Shown here piece by piece: positions 26,422-35,557 of a stretch of 64,000 nt of DNA. The notes under the pieces were generated by a model. It made no database searches. It saw only the letters and a program-made list of their open reading frames with translations, and was not told the origin of the DNA. The first letter of the stretch is position 1. Every line of letters starts with the position of its first letter. A program made the position numbers and the translations under genes. This DNA comes from Clostridium sp. AT4 (GTDB lineage: Bacteria; Bacillota; Clostridia; Lachnospirales; Lachnospiraceae): positions 1,856,660 through 1,920,659 of the forward strand of contig NZ_LN999828.1 in the NCBI RefSeq assembly GCF_001517625.2, in the 5' to 3' direction.

Positions 26422-27099
26422 TCACGCCTGCGCTCCATACTCTGCATAGTATGCGTCAATGGCTGCCTTTAATGTATCATTGATCACAATTTTTCCACCG
26501 CATTCCTTATTGTACAGGTATTCGGTCACATCTGCCATGGTAACAATGGCTGCTGTGGGGAAACCATAGAGATCCTTGATCTCGTCTAAAGCACTCTTTG
26601 TTCCCTTGCCACGTTCCATACGGTTTAAAGATACGATCAGACCCTTGATCTCCACATCGCCCTGAGCCTTTAAGATGGGGAAGGTCTCCTCGATAGACTT
26701 ACCGGAGGTGGTTACATCCTCGATGATCATCACACGGTCTCCGTCCTTAATAGGACTTCCTAAAAGAATACCTGTATCGCCATGATCTTTTACCTCCTTA
26801 CGGTTGGAGCAATAACGGATATCCTTTCCGTAAAGCTCACTGATCGCCATAGTGGTTGCCACGCTTAAGGGGATACCCTTATAAGCCGGTCCAAACAGCA
26901 CGTCAAAATCCAGGCCAAAATTGTCATGGATGGCCTTTGCATAATATTCGCCCAGCTTACGCAGCTGTGTTCCTGTCACATATGCTCCTGCATTCATAAA
27001 AAACGGGGACTTACGTCCGCTCTTTAATGTAAAATCTCCAAACTTAAGTACATTGCTCTCTACCATAAATTCAATAAATTCCTGCTTATACTGTTCCAT
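26422..27099 (-). CDS. pyrE: orotate phosphoribosyltransferase
   Basis: A 225-residue enzyme converting orotate and PRPP to OMP. Shows FMNAGAYVTGTQL, a GPAYKGIPL loop and the PRPP-binding VMIIEDVTTSGKSIEET. GGAGG precedes the ATG. No other pyr gene is near. Confidence 0.95.
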   Translation of the reverse strand: MEQYKQEFIEFMVESNVLKFGDFTLKSGRKSPFFMNAGAYVTGTQLRKLGEYYAKAIHDNFGLDFDVLFGPAYKGIPLSVATTMAISELYGKDIRYCSNRKEVKDHGDTGILLGSPIKDGDRVMIIEDVTTSGKSIEETFPILKAQGDVEIKGLIVSLNRMERGKGTKSALDEIKDLYGFPTAAIVTMADVTEYLYNKECGGKIVINDTLKAAIDAYYAEYGAQA

Positions 27100-27253
27100 G
27101 TAATAAAACCTCCTTCATTTCTTCTACCTAATTTTACCATAGATTGCGGGCATTGTGAACTACCTATTGTCTGAAGCCAATGAACTTCCTGCTTCATAGA
27201 CCTCGCTGCCTTACCCCACCGTCTAAAGCCAGTGGGATTGCGGCAGCCTCATT

Positions 27254-28066
27254 TCAACCTCCCAGCATAAATTTCTCTACGACCAGCCCCACCCCGTCCT
27301 CATTGTTTGAGGCAGTGATATAGTCCGCTGCATTGCGCACAGGAAGAACCGCATTTTCCATGGCCACTCCCAGACCGGCATACTGGATCATAGTCAGGTC
27401 ATTATAGCCGTCTCCACAGGCGATCATCTCTTCCCGTTTCATGCCGATCCGCTCTAAAAGCCGCCCCAAAGACTGGGCCTTGTCAATTCCCTTTGGCATA
27501 ACCTCCAGGAAAAATGGCTCTGAACGGTAGACGCTGAAATCCCGGCCCATGGCAGCCTTTACCCGCGGCTCCACCGTTACCAGATAATCTCCGTCATCCA
27601 GCATCAGAAACTTTGGAACCGGAAAGGACACATAGCCTTTCATGTCTTCTACCTGGCGCAGAGGCAGGTGATTGATATTAGATTCCTTGACAGCATAGGG
27701 ACATTCCTTGTTGTTTGTGATGATCTCCTCCCCCTCATAGGTCAGGATATCCACTCCGTACTCCTCTGCCAGACCGATGATTTTCTCATTTGAATCCACG
27801 GGAAGCAGGGAGGAAAATACCACTTCCCCGGTGCCGCAGTTTGTGATCATACCGCCGTTATAGGATAAAATATAGCTTCCGTACGCTGCAAGCTCAAGCT
27901 CCTCTGCCAGCGGCTTGATCCCTGCTGTGGGCCGCCCGGAAGCCAGAACCACGATCTTTCCCATTTTCTGGGCTTCCATAAGAGCCTGTTTCGTTCTGGG
28001 AGTAATGATTTTATCCCTGTTTGTGAGGGTTCCGTCCAGATCCAGGACGATCATTTTATATTCCAT
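27254..28066 (-). CDS. Cof-type HAD-IIB hydrolase
   Basis: A 270-residue sugar- or nucleotide-phosphatase-like protein. Motif I is VLDLDGTLTNRD, motif II is LASGRPTAG, motif IV is ACGDGYNDLTMIQYAGLGVAM, and a type IIB cap lies between. AGGAG precedes the ATG. Substrate not predictable. A 154-nt gap separates it from pyrE. Confidence 0.9.
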   Translation of the reverse strand: MEYKMIVLDLDGTLTNRDKIITPRTKQALMEAQKMGKIVVLASGRPTAGIKPLAEELELAAYGSYILSYNGGMITNCGTGEVVFSSLLPVDSNEKIIGLAEEYGVDILTYEGEEIITNNKECPYAVKESNINHLPLRQVEDMKGYVSFPVPKFLMLDDGDYLVTVEPRVKAAMGRDFSVYRSEPFFLEVMPKGIDKAQSLGRLLERIGMKREEMIACGDGYNDLTMIQYAGLGVAMENAVLPVRNAADYITASNNEDGVGLVVEKFMLGG

Positions 28067-28157
28067 TTTATAAATTCTCCTGATTTTTCATTTAAACTGC
28101 CGGTTGAAACCGCTGTATCCGTTTTATTTTACCAGATAACCATCTGTAAGAAAAGCC

Positions 28158-28169
28158 CGGATTCACCCT
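28158..28169. repeat. 12-bp direct repeat, left flank of the palindromic element
   Basis: CGGATTCACCCT, repeated exactly at 28414-28425. Confidence 0.8.
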
Positions 28170-28413
28170 TGAGTTTCCGCTTTTTGCAGTGTGACCTGGG
28201 GTCTGGTGTGCAGGGCGACTTTGAAGGTCATTAGAAAACCTTAGAGGATTAAATTTTTTGTTAAAATCCATATCAAACCTGTTTGAGCGCAGCGAGTTTT
28301 TGATATGGCTTTTGTTTTTAGAAAAATTTCAGACTCTTAGGCTTTCTTATGACCGGAAACCGGAGCCCTGCACACCAGACCCCAGGGTGCAGTGCAAAAT
28401 GCGAAAACTCAAA
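28170..28413. mobile_element. 244-bp near-palindromic MITE-like element
   Basis: The two halves are imperfect reverse complements along their length. The outer arms read GAGTTTCCGCTTTTTGCAG and, reversed, GAGTTTTCGCATTTTGCAC. Next come CTGGGGTCTGGTGTGCAGGG on both arms, then GGTCAT-AGAAA blocks, and an inner ATATCAAA/TTTGATAT pair. A perfect 12-bp direct repeat, CGGATTCACCCT, flanks it (28158-28169 and 28414-28425), as a target duplication would. It encodes no protein. Located just upstream of the NMT1-like lipoprotein gene. Confidence 0.8.
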
Positions 28414-28425
28414 CGGATTCACCCT
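28414..28425. repeat. 12-bp direct repeat, right flank of the palindromic element
   Basis: CGGATTCACCCT, identical to 28158-28169. Confidence 0.8.
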
Positions 28426-28481
28426 AATGCAAAACATGCAATACAATAACAGTATAAAACCATATCCAAGGAGATTCCATT

Positions 28482-29504
28482 ATGTATGCAACTCATACCC
28501 GAAAACTCTGGCCTCTTCTCACAGCCGGAATCCTTGCTGCGCTGTCCCTCTCTGGCTGCCAGTCCTCCCTCTCCCCAGACGGACAGACTGCCGTCACCCT
28601 CAGCGAAGTAGCCCACTCCATCTTCTACGCCCCCCAGTACGCTGCCATTGAACTGGGCTATTTTGAAGAGGAGGGCATTGATCTGACTCTTGTAAATGCC
28701 GGAGGCGCTGACAAGGTGATGACCTCCTTAATCTCCGGAGACGCCCAGATCGGTTTTATGGGTTCAGAAGCCAGCATCTATGTTTATCAGGAAGGTTCGG
28801 ATGATCCTGCCGTCAACTTTGCCCAGCTGACCCAGAGAGCCGGGAATTTTCTGGTAGGAAGGCAGGCGGAGGAAGATTTTAAATGGCAGGATCTGAGGGG
28901 TAAAACGGTGCTGGGAGGAAGAGCCGGCGGTATGCCCCAGATGGTATTTGAATATATCTTAAAAAAGAACGGTCTTGATCCTGTTAATGACCTCACCATC
29001 GACCAGAGCATCAGCTTTGGCCTCACCGCGGCGGCATTTACCAGCAGTGCTGCGGATTATACCATCGAATTCGAACCTTTCGCCACAACCCTTGAAATGG
29101 AGGGAAGCGGTGCGGTGGTGGCGTCTCTCGGAACAGAATCCGGCTATGTACCCTATACGGCCTACAGCGCCAGAAAAAGCTATCTGAAGCAGCACCCGGA
29201 GGTAATCCAAAGCTTTACCAATGCCATCCAGAAAGGTCTGGACTATGTAAACAGCCATTCCTCTGAAGAAATTGCCAAGGTCATTTCCCCGCATTTTAAG
29301 GAAACGCCGGTGGATAAGCTGGCCCTGATTGTAGATCGCTACAAATCCCAGGATACCTGGAAGGAGGATACGGTCTTTGAAGAAAACAGCTTTACGCTGT
29401 TAAAACGTATTTTGGAGGAAGCAGGGGAATTAAAGGCAGAAGTCCCCTATAACGAACTTGTGACAATGGATTTCTCCAAAAAAGCAGCAAAAAATTCTCA
29501 ATAA
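28482..29504 (+). CDS. NMT1/SsuA-like ABC transporter substrate-binding lipoprotein
   Basis: A 340-residue lipoprotein with the lipobox LSGC at about residues 24-27. Its start region HSIFYAPQYAAIELGYFEEEG is typical of NMT1/THI5/SsuA-type binding proteins for sulfonates, nitrate or thiamine precursors. AAGGAG lies 8 nt before the ATG. The matching ATPase and permease are at 37147-38710, 8 kb away, so the cassette seems split by inserted genes. Ligand unknown. Confidence 0.85.
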   Translation: MYATHTRKLWPLLTAGILAALSLSGCQSSLSPDGQTAVTLSEVAHSIFYAPQYAAIELGYFEEEGIDLTLVNAGGADKVMTSLISGDAQIGFMGSEASIYVYQEGSDDPAVNFAQLTQRAGNFLVGRQAEEDFKWQDLRGKTVLGGRAGGMPQMVFEYILKKNGLDPVNDLTIDQSISFGLTAAAFTSSAADYTIEFEPFATTLEMEGSGAVVASLGTESGYVPYTAYSARKSYLKQHPEVIQSFTNAIQKGLDYVNSHSSEEIAKVISPHFKETPVDKLALIVDRYKSQDTWKEDTVFEENSFTLLKRILEEAGELKAEVPYNELVTMDFSKKAAKNSQ

Positions 29505-29509
29505 CACCC

Positions 29510-29538
29510 TTGACAAATACTCTCTATTCATATATAAT
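29510..29538 (+). promoter_or_regulatory. consensus sigma-A promoter of the amino-acid ABC operon
   Basis: TTGACA at 29510-29515, exactly 17 nt, TATAAT at 29533-29538; perfect consensus boxes. Confidence 0.85.
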
Positions 29539-29567
29539 TCCCCTAATTATCACTGTATCACATTACT

Positions 29568-29600
29568 ATGCTAAAGTTTTAGCATCATCCTTATGCTAAA
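29568..29600 (+). promoter_or_regulatory. operator-like dyad downstream of the promoter
   Basis: ATGCTAAA-GT-TTTAGCAT at 29568-29585 is a perfect 8+8 dyad. A further half-site ATGCTAAA follows at 29593-29600, in the leader before the lipoprotein gene. This suggests a repressor acting as a roadblock on a very strong promoter. Confidence 0.55.
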
Positions 29601-29632
29601 GCCTTACAAAACCGCTAAAAGGGAGGATTATT

Positions 29633-30577
29633 ATGAAAAAAACAGTTCAGATGTTAATCGTTCTGGCCTCTGCAGCCGCTCTGACCGCCATAAGCGGCTG
29701 CTCTGCCATAGGTTCTGCCCCCACTCTGCCATCAGAAACAATCCCTGATACCATATCCGCTTCCTCTGAAGCTGCCAAAGCCGCCTCTGAAGAAACCACC
29801 GGCAGCAATGGAGGAAGCCGCCTGAACGATATCCTGGCCCGCGGATATATTGAGGTAGCCATGGAGCCTTATTTTGCTCCCAATGAATTTATCGATCCTT
29901 CCAGACAAGGAGAGGAACAGTACGTTGGAGCCGACGTTGAGCTAGCCCGTTATATTGCCGACAAGCTGGGGGTAGAGTGCCGGATCGTTCCTCTGGAATT
30001 CTCCGCAGTCTTAACCGGCGTTACCGAAGGCAAATACGATCTGGCGATTTCGGCTCTTGCCTATACCCCGGCCCGCGCAGAGGCTATGGAAATGTCAAAA
30101 GGCTACCGTTTTGATGAGGATAACGCCAACAATTTTGGTCTGATGATTCGCAGCGGAGATCTGGACACGATCAAAAGCGCTGATGACCTGACCGATAAAA
30201 TCGTAGTCTGCCAGAGCGGCTCCCTGCAGGAGTTCTTTGCTACAGAGCAGATTCCGGCCTGCAGGGAGCTGAAACGGGTATCTGCTACCACCGACGGTTT
30301 TTTAATGGTTCAGGAAGGAAAAGCAGATGCGGTTGTGACTGAAAAAAAGACAGCAGAGCTTTTTATCGCAGCCAACGCGGAAAGCAGTATGGTCATTGTT
30401 CCCGATTTTTCCTTCGTCGTTGACGAGAGCACTTCCGAAACGCGGATCGGAATCCCCAAAGGCGAAACAGCTCTTTTAAACAAGATCAATGAGATCATTG
30501 ATGAGGTCACAGCCTCAGGCATATATGACGAATGGTATGAGAAATACACAGAATATGCAAAAACTCTGGGATTATGA
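29633..30577 (+). CDS. amino-acid ABC transporter substrate-binding lipoprotein
   Basis: A 314-residue type 2 periplasmic-binding-like protein with lipobox ISGC (about residues 21-24) and an Ser/Ala/Thr-rich linker. The first lobe has GYIEVAMEPYFAPNEF and GADVELARYIADKLGVE, typical of polar amino-acid binders. GGGAGG precedes the ATG. First gene of a four-gene unit with permease, ATPase and an M20 hydrolase. Confidence 0.9.
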   Translation: MKKTVQMLIVLASAAALTAISGCSAIGSAPTLPSETIPDTISASSEAAKAASEETTGSNGGSRLNDILARGYIEVAMEPYFAPNEFIDPSRQGEEQYVGADVELARYIADKLGVECRIVPLEFSAVLTGVTEGKYDLAISALAYTPARAEAMEMSKGYRFDEDNANNFGLMIRSGDLDTIKSADDLTDKIVVCQSGSLQEFFATEQIPACRELKRVSATTDGFLMVQEGKADAVVTEKKTAELFIAANAESSMVIVPDFSFVVDESTSETRIGIPKGETALLNKINEIIDEVTASGIYDEWYEKYTEYAKTLGL

Positions 30578-30637
30578 CATCCTGCTCCCTGCAGGGATAC
30601 ACATAATAAAGAAAATGAAAGAAAGGTGACTTCCGAT

Positions 30638-31303
30638 ATGTGGGCAACGATCATCAAAATGTGGAATCGATACAGCTATGTATACATACAGGGACTGACG
30701 GGAACCTTGTGTCTGGCCGCCATCACCGTACTGTGCGGCACCGTACTGGGCACCCTCCTGGCCATCATGCGGCGTTCCCGCATCAAACCCTTCCAGTGGT
30801 TCGTACAGTTTTATGTCTGGGTTCTCAGGGGAACACCAATCCTTCTGCAGCTCTATTTTTTCTGGATCTTCCTTCCCAGAGCCACCGGGATTAAAATTCC
30901 TGACTCCACCTGCATCATCATCGCCCTGATCGTCAATGCCAGCTCTTACGTATCGGAAATCATCCGGGCCGGCATCCAGGCCGTAGATATCGGACAGACG
31001 GAGGCAGCCCGCAGCCTGGGGATGACCGCCCGGAATACCATGACTAAAATTATCCTTCCTCAGGCAGTTAAAAATATCCTTCCTGCCCTTGGAAATGAAT
31101 TTATCACCATGATTAAACAGGCTTCCCTGGCGTCTGTCTTCTTTATCAATGAACTGACCACCTCATACAAAACCGTAGCCTCCGCTACCTTCCGGCAGGT
31201 GGAATCCATTATCATTGCCGGCATCATCTATCTGCTGGTGACCACAATACTCGGCCGGATTATGGCTTATGCTGAATGGAGGATGAAACAAAATGAACGC
31301 TGA
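30638..31303 (+). CDS. amino-acid ABC transporter permease (HisM/GlnP-like)
   Basis: About 221 residues with several membrane helices. The EAA loop reads EAARSLGMTARNTMTKIILPQA, where the ATPase docks. The ATG at 30638 is favoured, with AAAGGTGA upstream, over the GTG at 30626. It overlaps the ATPase gene by 11 nt. Confidence 0.9.
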   Translation: MWATIIKMWNRYSYVYIQGLTGTLCLAAITVLCGTVLGTLLAIMRRSRIKPFQWFVQFYVWVLRGTPILLQLYFFWIFLPRATGIKIPDSTCIIIALIVNASSYVSEIIRAGIQAVDIGQTEAARSLGMTARNTMTKIILPQAVKNILPALGNEFITMIKQASLASVFFINELTTSYKTVASATFRQVESIIIAGIIYLLVTTILGRIMAYAEWRMKQNER

Positions 31304-32054
31304 AAACAAAATCTGTGCCGAAGCCCGGCCCATCATCCAGGTAAACAATCTGACAAAATCCTTTGGAAAGCTGGAAGTCCTGAAAGGGATTTCTGAAACT
31401 ATTTACGAAGGCGAAGTAGTCTCTATCATTGGTCCCAGCGGCGGCGGAAAAAGCACCTTTCTCCGCTGCCTGAATCTGCTGGAAACCCCGGACTCCGGCA
31501 CCATCCTGTTCCGAAACTCCAATATCACGGATCGTTCTGTCAACGTAGACCAATATCGTCAGCATCTGGGCATGGTCTTCCAGCATTTTAACATTTTCCC
31601 CCATCTGAAGGTAATAGACAATGTCACCCTCGCCCCGGTGCTGGAAAAAAAGATTCCAAAGACGCAGGCAAAAGCCGCCGCTCTCCGTCTGCTGGAACGG
31701 GTAGGTCTCTCGGACAAAAAAGACGAATATCCCAACCGGCTCTCCGGGGGCCAGAAACAGCGGCTGGCCATCGTCCGTGCTCTGGCGATGGAGCCGGAGA
31801 TCATGCTCTTTGACGAACCCACCTCCGCCCTGGATCCGGAAATGGTAAAAGAGGTGCTGAACGTAATCCGGGATCTTGCCAGCTCCGGCATGACCATCCT
31901 CATCGTCACTCATGAAATGGGCTTTGCACGGGAGGTCAGCGACCGCATCTTCTTCATTGCAGACGGCATTGTTCAGGAAAAGGGAAGTCCGGAGGAACTG
32001 TTCCTGAATCCGCAAAACCCCAGAACCAGAGAATTTCTGGGAAAAATATTATAA
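31293..32054 (+). CDS. amino-acid ABC transporter ATP-binding protein (GlnQ-like)
   Basis: A 253-residue ATPase. Walker A is GPSGGGKST, the signature is LSGGQKQRLAIVRAL, Walker B is IMLFDEPTSALD, and the switch His is in VTHEMGFAREV. It powers the importer formed with the two preceding genes. Confidence 0.93.
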   Translation: MNAENKICAEARPIIQVNNLTKSFGKLEVLKGISETIYEGEVVSIIGPSGGGKSTFLRCLNLLETPDSGTILFRNSNITDRSVNVDQYRQHLGMVFQHFNIFPHLKVIDNVTLAPVLEKKIPKTQAKAAALRLLERVGLSDKKDEYPNRLSGGQKQRLAIVRALAMEPEIMLFDEPTSALDPEMVKEVLNVIRDLASSGMTILIVTHEMGFAREVSDRIFFIADGIVQEKGSPEELFLNPQNPRTREFLGKIL

Positions 32055-32073
32055 GTATATGGAAGGAGTACCT

Positions 32074-33516
32074 ATGAAAACCTTGGAGTTTATCGAAAAG
32101 ATTATCGAAGAAAAATCAACCCGTATCATCGAGGCCAACGATCAAATCTGGGAATTTGCCGAACTGGCATATCATGAATATCAGTCTGCCGGGCTGCTCT
32201 GCCAATTTCTGAAGGATGAAGGTTTTACGGTAGAAACCGGTCTGGCCGGTATCCCCACCTGTTTTCAGGGAACTTATTCCTATGGATGCGGAAAACCGGT
32301 CGTTGGTATTCTGGGAGAATATGACGCCCTTTCCGGTTTAAACCAGGCGGCTGCCTGCCCGTCCAGACAACCTATCATCCAGGGAGCACCTGGCCACGGA
32401 TGTGGACACAGTGCCCTGGGTGCCGGAGCTCTGGCAGCCGCCATTGCCGTCAAGGAATATCTGAAAACCTTCAAAAAAGGCGGCACAGTCATCTATTTTG
32501 GCTGTCCGGCAGAGGAGGGGGCCGGTTCCAAACAGTTCATGGCCAGAGCCGGGCTGTTCGATCAGGTGGATTTTGTTTATACCTGGCACCCGGACTCCAT
32601 CAATCAGGTGGACAACTCCCACAATAACGCGATTATGGGAGCCAATTTCCACTTTAAAGGCCTTACTTCCCACGCCGGCTCTGCCCCCTATCTGGGCCGA
32701 AGCGCCCTGGACGCCGCAGAGCTGATGAGCGTAGGCTGCAATTATCTGCGGGAACACATGATTCCGGAAGCCCGGATCCATTATGCCTACATTGACGCCG
32801 GCGGCACTGCCCCCAATGTGGTACAGGACCGCTCCACCGTCCGGTATGAAGTGCGTTCCCCTTATGTCCGCCAGCTGACAGAACTGTTCAGCCGTGTTGT
32901 TGATGTAGCAAAGGGTGCCGCCCTTATGACCGGCACTTCCATGAATTATGATCTGTCTATGGCCTTTACGGAATACCTCCCCAACAAAGCCCTTGCCCAG
33001 ATCGCAGACGCCTGTATGCAGGAGGTAGGCGCACCAAAATGGACCGAGGAGGACTACCGGCTGGCCAGACAGTTTTTGGATTCTTATGATGATACTGCCC
33101 GGAAAATGATCCGTGACGAAATCATTCAGATCTATGGAGAAGACCGGCTTGAGGAAATTCTGTCCAAACCTTTAGACAGTGAGATCCATCCTTTCGATCC
33201 TAACCATATCATCCAGACTGCAGGCTCCACCGACGTAGGCGATGTGGGCTATGCAGTTCCTACTCTAAATCTGCGGGTTGCCGCCTGCTGTGTGGGCAAT
33301 GTGGGGCACACCTGGCAGATGACGGCCCAAACCTGCAGCCCCATTGCCCATAAAGGACTCCTGACGGCCGGAAAGATGATTGCCCTGTCTGCGATCCGCA
33401 CCATGGAGCGCCCTGACATCATTGACGCCGCCAAGACAGAGACTCTTAAAAGAAACGGCGGTCATTATACCTGTCCCCTTCCCGATCACGTGCTTCCTCC
33501 ATTAGAGACATATTAA
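32074..33516 (+). CDS. M20-family amidohydrolase, AbgB-like
   Basis: About 480 residues, the size of AbgB, the p-aminobenzoyl-glutamate hydrolase subunit. Metal-binding blocks are GHGCGHSALGAGALAAA and CPAEEGAGSKQFMARAG, then a WHPDS block and the dimerisation lid (SHAGSAPYLGRSALDAAELM). AAGGAG lies 5 nt before the chosen ATG. Being the fourth gene of the unit, it may cleave the imported amidated amino acid or a folate fragment in the cytoplasm; the substrate is inferred. Its end overlaps the convergent carboxypeptidase gene by 4 nt. Confidence 0.88.
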   Translation: MKTLEFIEKIIEEKSTRIIEANDQIWEFAELAYHEYQSAGLLCQFLKDEGFTVETGLAGIPTCFQGTYSYGCGKPVVGILGEYDALSGLNQAAACPSRQPIIQGAPGHGCGHSALGAGALAAAIAVKEYLKTFKKGGTVIYFGCPAEEGAGSKQFMARAGLFDQVDFVYTWHPDSINQVDNSHNNAIMGANFHFKGLTSHAGSAPYLGRSALDAAELMSVGCNYLREHMIPEARIHYAYIDAGGTAPNVVQDRSTVRYEVRSPYVRQLTELFSRVVDVAKGAALMTGTSMNYDLSMAFTEYLPNKALAQIADACMQEVGAPKWTEEDYRLARQFLDSYDDTARKMIRDEIIQIYGEDRLEEILSKPLDSEIHPFDPNHIIQTAGSTDVGDVGYAVPTLNLRVAACCVGNVGHTWQMTAQTCSPIAHKGLLTAGKMIALSAIRTMERPDIIDAAKTETLKRNGGHYTCPLPDHVLPPLETY

Positions 33517-34799
33517 AAGTCAAAAGCTTTCTCAAGCCTCCATATTTTTATCATCCATTTCAGATAATCTCCATACTGCGCCTCCCGCACCGCCTCTGCG
33601 GTCACTACATCCATCTCTCCGATCTTTTCTCCGTTTAACAGATATTCCAGCACCCCAGCCTTCTGGCCCGGCTCCACCGGAGCCGGAAGGGACTCGGAGA
33701 GAACAAGCTTCTTTTCCACAGATGAAAAATCTTCTCCCTTAAGGCTGAGATATCTGAATGTGCCGTTCAAAACCAACTCTGCCCCGCTTTTAATTCCTCC
33801 TTCTACCGGAATTTCCGGAAGTGTGATCCCCTCTTTATCCTCATAAAGCTTACAGTTTGCATAGCCATAGTTTAGCAGCGTCTGTGCGTCTGCAAAACGT
33901 GCTTTGAAATCAGGAGCAGCCATGATCGTAGCGATCAGGCGCACCCCATCCTTCTCTGCCGTGGCTGACAGACAGTATTTTGCCAGAGAGGTGGAGCCTG
34001 TCTTTAAGCCGGTAACCTTAAAATTCGTTGCCATCCGCAAAAGTTTATTTGTGTTGGAAAGACCAAATTCCTTTGTCCCCTGTTTTGTCACATGAGTAAT
34101 ATTTTCCATCCAGATTGTTGAATAATTGTGGATCTGAGGATACTGATCGATCAGCTCCCGGCTCATAAGAGCAATATCTCTGGCAGTTGTCACATGGGAG
34201 GGATCCTCTGTAAGACCGCAGCAGTCCACAAAATGGGTTTTCGTCATCCCCAGACCTTCGGCACGTTCATTCATCTGCTGTACAAAGGCCTCCTCTGTAC
34301 CGGAAATATACTCCGCCATGGCTACAGAAGCATCATTTCCTGATGCGATCACGATGCATTTAATCAGTGTTTCCACCGTCTGCGTTTCCCCTTCCTCCAA
34401 AAATACCTGGGAACCGCCCATGGACTTGGCATGAGCGCTGGTAACTACCTCATCGGAAAGGTGGATCTTCCCTTCTGCCAGGGCATCAAAAATCAGGATC
34501 AGCGTCATGACCTTTGTAACGCTGGCAGGACTTCTTTTATCATCCGCCCCTTTTTCATATATGATCTGCCCCGTAGATGCCTCCATGAGAACGGCTGAAG
34601 GCGCTGATATCTGGATTGCCGTCTGAGAAGCTGCCGCATCTCCCGCTTCTGCCTGTATCTGCGCAGTTTCTCTGCTTACCGCTCTGGCCGGCACCCCGGT
34701 CGGAAGCGCAAGCTCCGGTTCAGAAGCCAATGCTGCCATCACCTGCCCTGCCGTCATAAGAAGCGCAAGCAAAAAGCCTGCTGCTTTTGTCCGTTTCAT
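33513..34799 (-). CDS. D-alanyl-D-alanine carboxypeptidase (DacF-like)
   Basis: A 428-residue secreted penicillin-binding protein with a signal peptide (MKRTKAAGFLLALLMTAGQV). The three active-site motifs are present: S-x-x-K as SVTK, SGN, and KTG in GLKTGST. It trims peptidoglycan stem peptides. A C-terminal PBP5_C-type domain follows. The start is set by GGAGG 8 nt upstream; an in-frame start 81 nt earlier would hide the signal peptide. Confidence 0.9.
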   Translation of the reverse strand: MKRTKAAGFLLALLMTAGQVMAALASEPELALPTGVPARAVSRETAQIQAEAGDAAASQTAIQISAPSAVLMEASTGQIIYEKGADDKRSPASVTKVMTLILIFDALAEGKIHLSDEVVTSAHAKSMGGSQVFLEEGETQTVETLIKCIVIASGNDASVAMAEYISGTEEAFVQQMNERAEGLGMTKTHFVDCCGLTEDPSHVTTARDIALMSRELIDQYPQIHNYSTIWMENITHVTKQGTKEFGLSNTNKLLRMATNFKVTGLKTGSTSLAKYCLSATAEKDGVRLIATIMAAPDFKARFADAQTLLNYGYANCKLYEDKEGITLPEIPVEGGIKSGAELVLNGTFRYLSLKGEDFSSVEKKLVLSESLPAPVEPGQKAGVLEYLLNGEKIGEMDVVTAEAVREAQYGDYLKWMIKIWRLEKAFDF

Positions 34800-34882
34800 A
34801 CACGATTCCTCCAAACATTGCTGCTCTCTGCCTAATATATGAAACCGGACAAACGCTTTATGTCGCATCAAAAAAGACAAAA

Positions 34883-34922
34883 CCCCCGGCTGCGGCTTCT
34901 GCCGCTGCCAGAGGTTATTTTA
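34883..34922 (-). terminator. terminator after the HIT gene
   Basis: On the minus strand AACC...GGCAGCGGC and GCCGCAGCC...GGTT pair around AGAA, then T-rich sequence follows. Located 13 nt beyond the HIT stop. Confidence 0.65.
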
Positions 34923-34934
34923 TACTATGTGTTC

Positions 34935-35375
34935 CTATACTTCCTTTAAAGCCTGTCTTAAGGCCTCTGCCATCTCCTCATACTCAGCGTCTGTGAGAAT
35001 GGTTCTTCCGCTGTTCATCTCAAAGGTACCGCCCCACTCTTCTCCGCCCTTATATTTGGGAACGATATGGAAATGAAGGTGGCAGCCTGTGTCGCCGTAT
35101 GCGCCGTAGTTTACCTTATCGGGATGAAATACCTTGTGTACGGCTCTTGCCACCTGAGCCACCTCTGCAAAGAAATCATTTCTCTCTTCATCTGTTAAGT
35201 CGATCAGCTCGCTGACATGCTTTTTGTGAGCCAGGATCACTCTTCCCTTTTTACTCTGCTCCTTAAATACATAAAGAAAGCCTGTCTTCATCTCGCAGAC
35301 CGGATAGGCAAATTTTGCTACCAGCTCTCCCTGCATACAGTATGCGCAATTTGGATCTTTTACCATTTCTGCCAT
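34935..35375 (-). CDS. HIT-family nucleotide hydrolase/transferase
   Basis: A 146-residue HIT protein. The active site is GCHLHFHIVPKYKGG (HxHxH). It has an N-terminal CAYC zinc pair. HIT proteins act on adenosine phosphoramidates or dinucleotide polyphosphates. A single gene with its own terminator. Confidence 0.9.
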   Translation of the reverse strand: MAEMVKDPNCAYCMQGELVAKFAYPVCEMKTGFLYVFKEQSKKGRVILAHKKHVSELIDLTDEERNDFFAEVAQVARAVHKVFHPDKVNYGAYGDTGCHLHFHIVPKYKGGEEWGGTFEMNSGRTILTDAEYEEMAEALRQALKEV

Positions 35376-35557
35376 AATTTTATCTCCTTTTCATAGCCGG
35401 CTCTGCTGTGTCAAAAATCAGCCGCCGCTTTTGGGTAATTTCTATTTTAAACATACCACGGCTTCCATCAAATTTCAATCACTTTCATTTCCTGAATTTT
35501 ATGTTATAATTAAATTGATACAATTTTACTTTCATTCAAACAGGAGATTTACAACTT

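Noticed and set aside
28258..28651. Small plus-strand frames near the palindrome
   Set aside because: They read through the inverted repeat and into another frame of the lipoprotein gene; no start signals.
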